A stretch of 50,245 nt of DNA from an uncultured Micrococcales bacterium (GTDB lineage Bacteria > Actinomycetota > Actinomycetes > S36-B12 > UBA10799). A program made the position numbers and the translations under genes. Under the pieces are notes generated by a model, which worked only from the letters and a program-made list of their open reading frames with translations, was not told the DNA's origin and did no database searches. Below, in pieces: positions 14,399 through 21,609 of this stretch. Numbering within the stretch: the stretch's first letter is position 1; each line of letters starts with the position of its first letter. The DNA lies in contig CALFYG010000327.1 in the NCBI GenBank assembly GCA_937952095.1, forward strand, positions 1-50,245. The letters run 5' to 3'.

Positions 14399-17300
14399 TG
14401 GCGAAGCTGCCCCGAGACGGCGATAGTGACGGCCGCATCTTCGACGGCACGAAACGGGAGATGCCCGCCCCGACGAAACTGGTCGAGGTGGCCGAGAAGG
14501 CCGCCCGGGTCGTGGACGATGTGGACGATGTGGACGATGTGGACGTTCCGTCGCGGGTCAACTCCGGTGACGCCGACCGGCCGCTGGTCGACCCCGATGT
14601 TGTGGCACCGGGCGGATCGATCGGTCCGACAATCCTGTCCGAGCCGTGGCCGACCGGTCCGCCCAGTCCGAACACGGGGTGGAGGCTGCCGTTGGACGAC
14701 GTGACCCTCCCGGGCGGTCGCCGCGTGAAGATCGTGTCCCACGGGGGCGACTCCCGGGACGGCTACTACTCGTCGTCCTATGTGGCGTTCGACGCTGACA
14801 GCGGGGGCAAGCTCGGCTACCTCGACTATCAGCTCGGCCACGGCGAACTGCACATCGGCATGGTGTCCACCAACGACGACGTTCGGGGCGAAGGCGTCGC
14901 CGACGCCCTTCTCGGCCGCACGCTCGCCGACGCCGACCCCGGTTCGACCGTGTTCAGCGGGTACAAGACGGACGAGGGTGCAGGTTGGTGGGACCACGTC
15001 GCCCCGATCCTCGCCGATCGTGGGTTCGAAGTTGGCGACCCCGGATTCGCCCTGGACGCCCCGGACGCCCCGGACGCCCCGGACGCCGGTGGTGAGCGGC
15101 TCGATCCCTTGTCGATCACCCGTTCAGGCAGCCCGGTCCGTTGGAAAGAGGGTGGATGGCAACCCGGCACCCCGACGCGTTGGGTGAAGGGCGACGCCTC
15201 CCAACGGACGATCGACGCCCGGATGCGGGCCGTGCGGGCGCTCATGGAGGACGAACTGCCCCAACTCAAGGGCAAGAAGTTCACGGTCGACACTTGGCTC
15301 AACTACGACGAGTTCCATGCTGACCACCCGTACGGCGGTGACGCTGCCGGGGTGGCCGGGTGGCGGCCCGAGCTGGGCGAGCACGGGTCGGTGTACGTCT
15401 CCCCGGAAGTGACCCGGGGCCTGGCTCGCAACGACCGGGAGGCCGTGCGGGACTGGCGGATCGTCATGCACGAACTGGTGCATGCGGCATCCCCGCAGAC
15501 CGTGTCGAACAGCGGGCCGGAACCGGTCATGGAAGAAGGGATGGCGGAGATCCTCTCGGCCGACATCGCTGCCCGCCGCTTGGACCTGGCTGGGTTCGCG
15601 AGCGACGGCCGCCACGGCGCCCCGAAGTGGACCGAGATGGAAGGGCTCGCTGTTGGCGCCAACTACAAGGACCGGGTGGCGGCGCTCATCATGAACGCCG
15701 GGCAACGCACCGGCTGGGACCGTGACGCCACCCGGGCCATGCTGCGCGACTGGTGGGACGGCGGCAGCTACAGCCCTTATTTCCGGCGGATCGAACGTCG
15801 CGACGACGGACTCGACCCGGACGCCTACACGGCGAAGCAACGCGACGAGATCAACGCCCGGTACGACGACCTGATCGCCCGGCTCCCCGAACACGCCGAC
15901 GAGTACGAGGCCGACCGGGCACGCGAACTGGCTGACGCGACGACCCCCGACGGCGACTGGCGCTGGCAGGCCAACCAGGAATGGGAGAAGGGTGTCGAGT
16001 CGGCCCGCTCCCACGGCGTGGACGTCGACCGGATCCCGTTCGACTACACCAACGAGCCGTACTGGGACCTCGCCGACTCCAGGGAAGTGGTCGCTGAACG
16101 CGACACGGTCGGAGCGTCCCTGCTCTACTGGCTGCTCGACGGGTCCGACGGGCGCACCGCCGAAACCGCCACCACGGTGGAGGCCCCGACGACCGAACAC
16201 CCGACCGGGGACCGTTTCGGGTCGCTCGCCGATGCCACAGGTGCGGGGAAGGTCACGGTCACTGACGCCGACGTGAAGCCCGGCATGGTGACCGTCGACA
16301 ACGGGGGCGACCCGTTGCTGCACATCCAGGCTCCGGGTGACAAGCCGGACACTTGGGTAGCGGTCGACGGTGCGGGCGGTGGCCGCACATACCGCCTGCC
16401 CGGATCGGTGGACGTGGCCGCCATGGCCCGGTCCGATGACCCGGGGGCAGCGTTGGCGGCCGATGCGGCGCTGCGGGGACCGTGGCGCAACCGTCGCCCC
16501 GTGTCGGCCCGGCGACGGTCACAAGCGTTCAACCTGCTGAACGAGGTGCAGGCTGCACCGATGGCCGACGAGCCACTGGTGGCGGCACCCGACCCGGACG
16601 TGTTCGACGGCTCCGACCTGAAGCCCGGCGACCGGTTCGACGTGCCGGTCATGTCGGCGGTCCCGGCCGATGGGGCGTGGCCGACCCGCACCGGGGGCGA
16701 CCACACGGCGGGACTCGCCGAAGGGTGGGCGAGGCTCGACCCGGAGACGCGTGGTCTGCTCGACTCCGGTGACGTCGAACAGATGGGCGCCCGCATGGCC
16801 CCGGAACCCCGGACGGTGCTCCGGTTCGACACGTCGCGGGCTCTGCCTGGCGAGGGTGGCAGTCACACCGTCACCGGCCGGTTCGTCGTGGACGGGGTCG
16901 AGGACGTCGAGGATCCCGACGGGCTCCCCTACTGGGACGGTGCCGGATTCCGGCAGTCCCCGGCCCGGGTGGTGCGGGCGCACTGGGTCGAGGACGTGGA
17001 CGCTCCTGACGGCCGCGGGCCGGTGGCGACCCCGCCGGGGTGGACACGGCAAGGTCCACCAGTGTTGGACGATTGGACGACGCGCGAACCGGTCGGCGGG
17101 TGGGCGAGCGAGGCGGACCGGATCCGGGCGGCGCAGACGTGGCCGACCGGGTCACAGGCGGTGACCTTCACTTTCGGGGACGGCGACGGGCGCGTCGACA
17201 TGGCGGTCCATGAGCCGTGGCAGATCGACCAGCAGAAGCTCGCACAGTTGGGTTCGACGGTGGCGACTCTCCAGCGGTCGTTCCAGCCGCCGGTGCCGTC

Positions 17301-20154
17301 GAGGATGAAGGCCCCGGTGCGGCCGGTGACGGTGGATGTGACGCCGTTCCCGGGTGGCGAACAGGCGGCGGCTGTCACTTGGCCGGACGACCGGCGCATG
17401 GTCTACGACTGGTCGGCGCTCAAGCCGGGTAGTCGTGCCGACGTGATGGAGCCACCGTGGACGGTGCGGAACGCGACCCGGGTGGACGACGTCGACTACA
17501 TCGCGACCCATGAGTGGGGGCACCTGGTCGACCCGGAGGGCAAGTGGTCGACGAAGGCGTCGCTCCGTAAGCCCGTGTCGGGTTATGCCCGGTCGGCGAT
17601 GGATTCGTACCGTGCCCGGGGCGTGAAGCGTCGCCGGATCCTCGGGGCGGAGAACTGGGCGGAGATGTTCGCCGATTGGGCGATCAACCCGGACACGGCG
17701 GATCCCGAATCACAGGAGGTGGTGGGCCTGGCCGGGTTCCCGGTGCCGGTGCCGCCGATCGCCGACCTGCCGCCGGGTGGGGGTCTGCCCGGTGGGGCCG
17801 GGGCGGTGGTGGCTGCTGTGGCGGCCGGTCCGTCGTGGCCGGGTGACATCGTGGTGGACCGGTTTGACGGCCGCCCGGTGGATGAGCGTCTGGTGCGGGA
17901 CGCTTACCTGATCCTGGGTTTGACTCCACCCTCTGCTAACATGCCAGCGTCAACCGACGACGAAGGAGCCGACAGTGGCCGACGAACCGACCGACCCGCA
18001 GGGCCGGACCCCGCTCGGCGTGGTCAAGACGACCAAGCCGTGGAAGGACATGACCGACGAAGAGATCGACGCCCTGTCGAAGAAGCTGTTCGAACAGATG
18101 AAGTCGAAGCTCCCGCCCGCCGGGCAGGAGTGACGATCGCCGGGGAAGAACCGACCGGGGCCATGGTGGCCCTGGTCCCGGCGCGCCCCCAGGCCCTCAC
18201 CGTGGACGGCGGCGAGGAACTGGGGGCGCTGCACCTCACCCTCAAGTTCCTGGGCGATGCGGCCGACTGGCCTGCCGACCAGCGGGCGGTCGTGGAACGC
18301 ACCGTTGCCGACTGGGCGGCGCAGACACCCCGGTTCACCGGCACGGTCGGCGGCGCCGGACGTCTCGGCACCGACGGGGCGATGGTCTGGCATCTCGACG
18401 TACCGGGACTCGCCCGCTCCCGTGAGGCCCTGTCGGCGTGGATAGATGACCGCACCGATGCCGACACGTCGGACCGGTGGGACGGGTTCACCCCGCACGT
18501 CACGTTCGCCTACGACGACGTCGACCTGCCCGACTTGCCGGACGGTGACGTGCCGTTCTTCGACGCCGTCGTGTGTTGGGGACCGGACCGGACTGTCGTC
18601 CCCCTGTCCGGCACGCTGGGACGCTCTGCGGCCGTTCTGGCCCGCGACGGCGACGGCGACGGGTTCATCTATGACGGCACGAAGCGCGAGATGCTGGCAC
18701 CGACCCGGATGCTCGACATCGACATCGACATGGAACTGGAAGCCGACGCCATCGGCGAACGGCGCAACGCTCCGATCGGACGTGTGCAGCCGGTGACCAG
18801 GGGATCTGACGTCGCACCGAAACCGGCGGTCGACGCCGACTTCGGGGCCATGCGCGACGACGCCCCGGCGACCAAGAGCGGCAAGAAGGCCGCCAGGCCG
18901 GGCGGCAAGGCTCTGATCGCTGCGACGCTCGGTGACAGGATCGGGGCGAAGAACGGGACGGTGGCAGGCGTCCGCCACATTGAAACGGCCGAAGAAGCTG
19001 TCCGTCAGTTCGTCGGCAATCTGGAGGTCGTCTATCAGGCTGCGAAGAAACGCAAGGGGTTCATCGCCGGGGCCAGACAGTGGTACGACCGGGCGCACGA
19101 CCGGGCCGTCGCCCTGGCCGACAAGCTGGACATGCACCCCGACGGCGGGGCCGCTGTGCTTGCCGCCCTGTCACCAAACATGGACTGGAACTACAACCTC
19201 GCTCAAGCCGACGCCCTCGCCGAGTTCTGGTCGACGGACCCGGTCGTGGACGACGAAGTGCGAAAGCTGGCAAAGCGGCTCGTCAGTGACCTGCGGTTCA
19301 AGGACTACAAGCACCGCCTACCGGGCGACCCGATGAAGCCCGAGTCGAAGTGGATCACGCTGGTCGACGTTCCCGAGGGGACGCGCCTGCGGTCGGGGAT
19401 CACCGACCCACAAACCAGGGCCATCTACGCCCGGGTGTGGGCCACATTGCACACCGAGGGTGGAGCATTCTCACCGGAGCTGCGGGTCGACAGTAACGGC
19501 CAGATGGTGCCCACCGGCGCCGTCCCGCGGACCCGGTGGCAGTCGGCGGACAACATCGCCAAGGCGCTCGCCATCATGGACGACCCGTCCCGGGCCAACG
19601 TCGACCGTCAGCTCGGCGACGGACTCAAGGTCCGATCCTTCTACAACAACATCGCTTACCCCGACAACAACATGTGGCCGGGCGGGGACGTCACCGTTGA
19701 CACTCACGCCGCATCGACATTGTTCGGGGCGCCGTATGGCAACCAGGCGGAGCCGTTCCACACGATCGTTGGTAAGTCAACAGTCGAGGACGGCGAATAC
19801 ATCAAGGTGGCGATGGTCGAAGCGTTCCGCCGGTTTACTGCCAAGCACGCCGACGACTTCGACACGCCCCGGGAAGCGCAGTCGGCCCTGTGGGAGATTT
19901 GGCGGAGTGCCGCCTACTCCAACGCCGGGAACAACGAGGCGCTCAAGCAGGGCTTGCGTGACGCCTGGGCGGCCGTGGACGAACCAGGGATCTCCGACGC
20001 TGTCCGGCGACGTCGGCGTCGCAAGGCGCGCCAGCTCATGGGCGAGTGGTTGTCTCAACCGTTGCCGTGGATCGACTACGACCCCACCAAGGTCGACGCC
20101 GACGGCAATCCTGTACCGCCGGTCGAGGAGGTGGCCGATGTCCCCGCAGTCTGA
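14398..20154 (+). CDS. Giant polyvalent protein frame: GNAT-like, two zincins, then 2H and DUF7178-like parts
   Basis: The open frame codes 1918 residues from ATG 14398, overlapping the portal stop. In order: an EF-hand-like tag DGDSDGRIFDGT (7-18); a GNAT-like fold with RGEG at 163-166; a zinc metallopeptidase motif HELVH (358-362) with EEGMAE at 379-384; a long middle part; a second zincin HEWGH (1038-1042) with AENWAE (about 1084-1089). The frame then passes through about 60 codons that do not look coding (17,940-18,130) and enters the 2H/DUF7178 part listed separately. I think two genes are joined by a lost stop: TGA 17921 and TAA 17937 lie in the other two frames exactly where the coding signal ends. 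Such proteins are thought to enter the host with the DNA. Confidence 0.6.
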   Translation: MAKLPRDGDSDGRIFDGTKREMPAPTKLVEVAEKAARVVDDVDDVDDVDVPSRVNSGDADRPLVDPDVVAPGGSIGPTILSEPWPTGPPSPNTGWRLPLDDVTLPGGRRVKIVSHGGDSRDGYYSSSYVAFDADSGGKLGYLDYQLGHGELHIGMVSTNDDVRGEGVADALLGRTLADADPGSTVFSGYKTDEGAGWWDHVAPILADRGFEVGDPGFALDAPDAPDAPDAGGERLDPLSITRSGSPVRWKEGGWQPGTPTRWVKGDASQRTIDARMRAVRALMEDELPQLKGKKFTVDTWLNYDEFHADHPYGGDAAGVAGWRPELGEHGSVYVSPEVTRGLARNDREAVRDWRIVMHELVHAASPQTVSNSGPEPVMEEGMAEILSADIAARRLDLAGFASDGRHGAPKWTEMEGLAVGANYKDRVAALIMNAGQRTGWDRDATRAMLRDWWDGGSYSPYFRRIERRDDGLDPDAYTAKQRDEINARYDDLIARLPEHADEYEADRARELADATTPDGDWRWQANQEWEKGVESARSHGVDVDRIPFDYTNEPYWDLADSREVVAERDTVGASLLYWLLDGSDGRTAETATTVEAPTTEHPTGDRFGSLADATGAGKVTVTDADVKPGMVTVDNGGDPLLHIQAPGDKPDTWVAVDGAGGGRTYRLPGSVDVAAMARSDDPGAALAADAALRGPWRNRRPVSARRRSQAFNLLNEVQAAPMADEPLVAAPDPDVFDGSDLKPGDRFDVPVMSAVPADGAWPTRTGGDHTAGLAEGWARLDPETRGLLDSGDVEQMGARMAPEPRTVLRFDTSRALPGEGGSHTVTGRFVVDGVEDVEDPDGLPYWDGAGFRQSPARVVRAHWVEDVDAPDGRGPVATPPGWTRQGPPVLDDWTTREPVGGWASEADRIRAAQTWPTGSQAVTFTFGDGDGRVDMAVHEPWQIDQQKLAQLGSTVATLQRSFQPPVPSRMKAPVRPVTVDVTPFPGGEQAAAVTWPDDRRMVYDWSALKPGSRADVMEPPWTVRNATRVDDVDYIATHEWGHLVDPEGKWSTKASLRKPVSGYARSAMDSYRARGVKRRRILGAENWAEMFADWAINPDTADPESQEVVGLAGFPVPVPPIADLPPGGGLPGGAGAVVAAVAAGPSWPGDIVVDRFDGRPVDERLVRDAYLILGLTPPSANMPASTDDEGADSGRRTDRPAGPDPARRGQDDQAVEGHDRRRDRRPVEEAVRTDEVEAPARRAGVTIAGEEPTGAMVALVPARPQALTVDGGEELGALHLTLKFLGDAADWPADQRAVVERTVADWAAQTPRFTGTVGGAGRLGTDGAMVWHLDVPGLARSREALSAWIDDRTDADTSDRWDGFTPHVTFAYDDVDLPDLPDGDVPFFDAVVCWGPDRTVVPLSGTLGRSAAVLARDGDGDGFIYDGTKREMLAPTRMLDIDIDMELEADAIGERRNAPIGRVQPVTRGSDVAPKPAVDADFGAMRDDAPATKSGKKAARPGGKALIAATLGDRIGAKNGTVAGVRHIETAEEAVRQFVGNLEVVYQAAKKRKGFIAGARQWYDRAHDRAVALADKLDMHPDGGAAVLAALSPNMDWNYNLAQADALAEFWSTDPVVDDEVRKLAKRLVSDLRFKDYKHRLPGDPMKPESKWITLVDVPEGTRLRSGITDPQTRAIYARVWATLHTEGGAFSPELRVDSNGQMVPTGAVPRTRWQSADNIAKALAIMDDPSRANVDRQLGDGLKVRSFYNNIAYPDNNMWPGGDVTVDTHAASTLFGAPYGNQAEPFHTIVGKSTVEDGEYIKVAMVEAFRRFTAKHADDFDTPREAQSALWEIWRSAAYSNAGNNEALKQGLRDAWAAVDEPGISDAVRRRRRRKARQLMGEWLSQPLPWIDYDPTKVDADGNPVPPVEEVADVPAV
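14512..14544 (+). repeat. Tandem 9-base repeat (GTGGACGAT)
   Basis: Three full copies and a partial one of GTGGACGAT encode a Val-Asp-Asp run just after the DxDxDG tag. A shorter copy appears near 38,568 in another giant gene. Confidence 0.85.
15054..15087 (+). repeat. Tandem 9-base repeat (GGACGCCCC)
   Basis: Three full copies plus a partial one encode Asp-Ala-Pro repeats. They mark a linker between the GNAT-like and first zincin domains. Confidence 0.85.
17934..17942 (+). promoter_or_regulatory. Extended -10 promoter element inside the giant frame
   Basis: TGCTAACAT, preceded by TC, matches elements at 49,523 (TGTGCTAGCAT), 48,060 (TCTGGTAGTAT) and, on the minus strand, 48,008 (TGTGCTATAAT). 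The following leader, with GTCAACCGA and then GAAGGAG, also resembles that at 49,540-49,556. It supports a transcription start before the small gene at 17975 and hence a gene boundary within the long frame. Confidence 0.4.
17975..18133 (+). CDS. Small protein hidden in another frame of the giant ORF
   Basis: 52 residues from GTG 17975, with AAGGAG (17963-17968) 6 bases upstream. It reads MADEPTDPQGRTPLGVVKTT, then KPWKDMTDEEIDALSKKLFE and a Lys-rich end. Nearly every codon ends in G or C, whereas the giant frame over the same bases does not, so this is the likely coding frame here. Its stop overlaps GTG 18130 (GTGA), the probable start of the 2H gene. Function unknown; a charged helical protein. 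Confidence 0.55.
   Translation: MADEPTDPQGRTPLGVVKTTKPWKDMTDEEIDALSKKLFEQMKSKLPPAGQE
18130..20154 (+). CDS. 2H phosphoesterase fused to a DUF7178-like domain (probable separate gene)
   Basis: 674 residues if started at GTG 18130, in the same frame as the giant ORF and overlapping the small gene's stop. Residues 10-160 form a 2H phosphoesterase (LigT-like) domain with both motifs: H35-L-T-L in ALHLTLKFLG and H123-V-T in FTPHVTFAY. The superfamily opens or closes 2',3'- or 2'-5'-type phosphodiesters and includes phage anti-CBASS nuclease Acb1. A second EF-hand-like tag DGDGDGFIYDGT begins at 173. The rest (about 240-620) resembles DUF7178: AALSPNMDWNYN, KVRSFYNNI and VTVDTHA. If delivered with DNA, the 2H domain could destroy host cyclic-nucleotide signals (inference). 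Confidence 0.6.
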   Translation: MTIAGEEPTGAMVALVPARPQALTVDGGEELGALHLTLKFLGDAADWPADQRAVVERTVADWAAQTPRFTGTVGGAGRLGTDGAMVWHLDVPGLARSREALSAWIDDRTDADTSDRWDGFTPHVTFAYDDVDLPDLPDGDVPFFDAVVCWGPDRTVVPLSGTLGRSAAVLARDGDGDGFIYDGTKREMLAPTRMLDIDIDMELEADAIGERRNAPIGRVQPVTRGSDVAPKPAVDADFGAMRDDAPATKSGKKAARPGGKALIAATLGDRIGAKNGTVAGVRHIETAEEAVRQFVGNLEVVYQAAKKRKGFIAGARQWYDRAHDRAVALADKLDMHPDGGAAVLAALSPNMDWNYNLAQADALAEFWSTDPVVDDEVRKLAKRLVSDLRFKDYKHRLPGDPMKPESKWITLVDVPEGTRLRSGITDPQTRAIYARVWATLHTEGGAFSPELRVDSNGQMVPTGAVPRTRWQSADNIAKALAIMDDPSRANVDRQLGDGLKVRSFYNNIAYPDNNMWPGGDVTVDTHAASTLFGAPYGNQAEPFHTIVGKSTVEDGEYIKVAMVEAFRRFTAKHADDFDTPREAQSALWEIWRSAAYSNAGNNEALKQGLRDAWAAVDEPGISDAVRRRRRRKARQLMGEWLSQPLPWIDYDPTKVDADGNPVPPVEEVADVPAV

Positions 20155-20344
20155 CCGTCACGACCCGATTGGCCGACTTCCGGTCGTCGTCGGCCACGAC
20201 GACACGAACGACGCCGACGAGGCCCGTGAGATCGAGGAGCAGAACGCGTTCAACGATGAGCTGGAGGCGTTCGCTCGGACCCTGTATCCCGACGGCATCC
20301 TCCCGCGGGAACGGAAGCGGATGGAGGCCGAACAGGCCGAGTAG
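20138..20344 (+). CDS. Small acidic hypothetical protein
   Basis: 68 residues from ATG 20138 with GAGGAGG 6-7 bases upstream. It starts inside the end of the 2H gene in another frame (17-base overlap). It has an acidic middle (DDTNDADEAREIEEQNAFND) and a basic end (LPRERKRMEAEQAE), so it is likely helical. It precedes the maturation protease; a chaperone or scaffold-like helper is possible but unproven. Confidence 0.6.
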   Translation: MSPQSDRHDPIGRLPVVVGHDDTNDADEAREIEEQNAFNDELEAFARTLYPDGILPRERKRMEAEQAE

Positions 20345-20374
20345 GACCACCGTCGGGACGGCACGCCCGGCGTC

Positions 20375-20380
20375 CAGAAT
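20375..20380 (+). promoter_or_regulatory. Putative -10 hexamer for leaderless start
   Basis: CAGAAT lies 7 bases before ATG 20388 and no Shine-Dalgarno site is present. The same CCAGAAT string precedes the gene at 45495. The spacing suits a transcript starting at the ATG. Confidence 0.35.
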
Positions 20381-20387
20381 GGGGCGC

Positions 20388-21602
20388 ATGGCCGCCCCTG
20401 ATCCTGCCGCCCCGTTCCCGGCCCCGTGGAACCCGCCCCGGTCGTGGTTCTCGGAGATCCCCGACTGGTTCGACCCGGACGGCGGGCTCATCCAGTTCGA
20501 CTGGGAGACGGGCCGGGTGGCTGCGATGGTCGCCCCGTACGGCGACTGCATCCTTGACGGGTCGAAGCAGTGCTGGAGTCCGCCCGTCTCGCAGACAGGC
20601 TACGAGTACGCCCACGTCGGGACGTGTGTTCTGGAGGACGGCGAGACGATCCGGGTGGCGACGATCGGCGGAGGCGTCCCGCATGCCAGCCTGCGGGCGG
20701 CCATGTCGGTCGCCCAGGACCACTACGCCAACACGGCGACCCGCAAGCTGGTCGGGCGGTACGTCGACTCGCCCGAAGCGGGCGGGATCGTGTTCCTCGG
20801 TTCGGCGCAACCCGGACTCACCTACGCCGACGTGTACGACACCCTGTCGTCGGCCGTGTCCGGCGACTGGCGGTGGATCCCGGCGCTCGGCGGCTACGAG
20901 ATGGTCGGCGCCCAGTTGGTCAACAGCCCCGGGTTTCGTCCCGTGCCCGGCGGCAAGCGTGTGCGGGCGGCTGCGATCAACTTTCTGTCGGGCGGTCCGA
21001 AAGTGGCTGCTGCCAAGTGTGGCGGCGGCGAGCAGGTGTACGGGGAGTGGGTGCCGATCGAACTGGAGTCGACTCCGGGGCTCGGTGACCGGGTCGCCCG
21101 TCTGGCGGCGGCTACTGCCGCCCTGGAGTTGGCGGCGGTGGTGGACGAGGAGATGCCACCGGCTCGCACGGCGGGTCTGTTCCGCCGCAAGCATCCCCTG
21201 TCGCCCGCTGAACTGGCGCAGCGGAAGAAGGCGGCGCTGATCTCGGCGATGAAGCGGCGAGGCAACCGGCGTCTCGGCCGGTACGCCCCGGACGGTACCG
21301 GCCCTAAGCGGCGAACAGCCTTGGATGATTCGCCGGTGTTGGACGCCGCCAAGCGGTCGCGGTCCAGCAACCTGAGGGGGCTGTCCAAGGATCAGGCTCG
21401 TCGGATCCGCGAGGTGAACCGGCGCAACCTGGCTCGCGAGCGGGCCGAGCGGACCGACATGGAGGTTGGGCTGTTCGAAGCGCGGGGCGACGTGGATGCG
21501 GAGATCAACGAGCGGCGCATCGCCAAGTACCGGCGCACTCATCCCCGCAAGGAATACCCTCGCCGTGTCGCATCGGCCGCAACGATCACCAAGAGGTTCT
21601 GA
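20388..21602 (+). CDS. Capsid maturation protease (actinophage type)
   Basis: 404 residues from ATG 20388 (ATG 20379 also in frame). Residues 20-195 match the protease domain of actinophage heads: GRVAAMVAPYGDCILDG, CWSPPVSQTGYEYAHVG, DHYANTATRKLVGRYVD, SSAVSGDWRW, then QLVNSPGFRP. His112 (DHYANT) and Ser158 (VSGDWR) are the likely catalytic residues by analogy with herpesvirus-like prohead proteases. The basic, helical C-terminal half (about 240-404) resembles a scaffold-like tail. It would trim the capsid protein, and possibly the giant proteins packed inside, during head maturation. Position between portal and capsid is as expected apart from the inserted giant genes. Confidence 0.75.
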   Translation: MAAPDPAAPFPAPWNPPRSWFSEIPDWFDPDGGLIQFDWETGRVAAMVAPYGDCILDGSKQCWSPPVSQTGYEYAHVGTCVLEDGETIRVATIGGGVPHASLRAAMSVAQDHYANTATRKLVGRYVDSPEAGGIVFLGSAQPGLTYADVYDTLSSAVSGDWRWIPALGGYEMVGAQLVNSPGFRPVPGGKRVRAAAINFLSGGPKVAAAKCGGGEQVYGEWVPIELESTPGLGDRVARLAAATAALELAAVVDEEMPPARTAGLFRRKHPLSPAELAQRKKAALISAMKRRGNRRLGRYAPDGTGPKRRTALDDSPVLDAAKRSRSSNLRGLSKDQARRIREVNRRNLARERAERTDMEVGLFEARGDVDAEINERRIAKYRRTHPRKEYPRRVASAATITKRF

Positions 21603-21609
21603 CACCACC

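Noticed and set aside
16800..16900. A segment TVLRFDTSRALPGEGG considered as a third ADP-ribosyltransferase core
   Set aside because: No Ser-x-Ser-type strand or E-x-E pair at suitable spacing could be found downstream.
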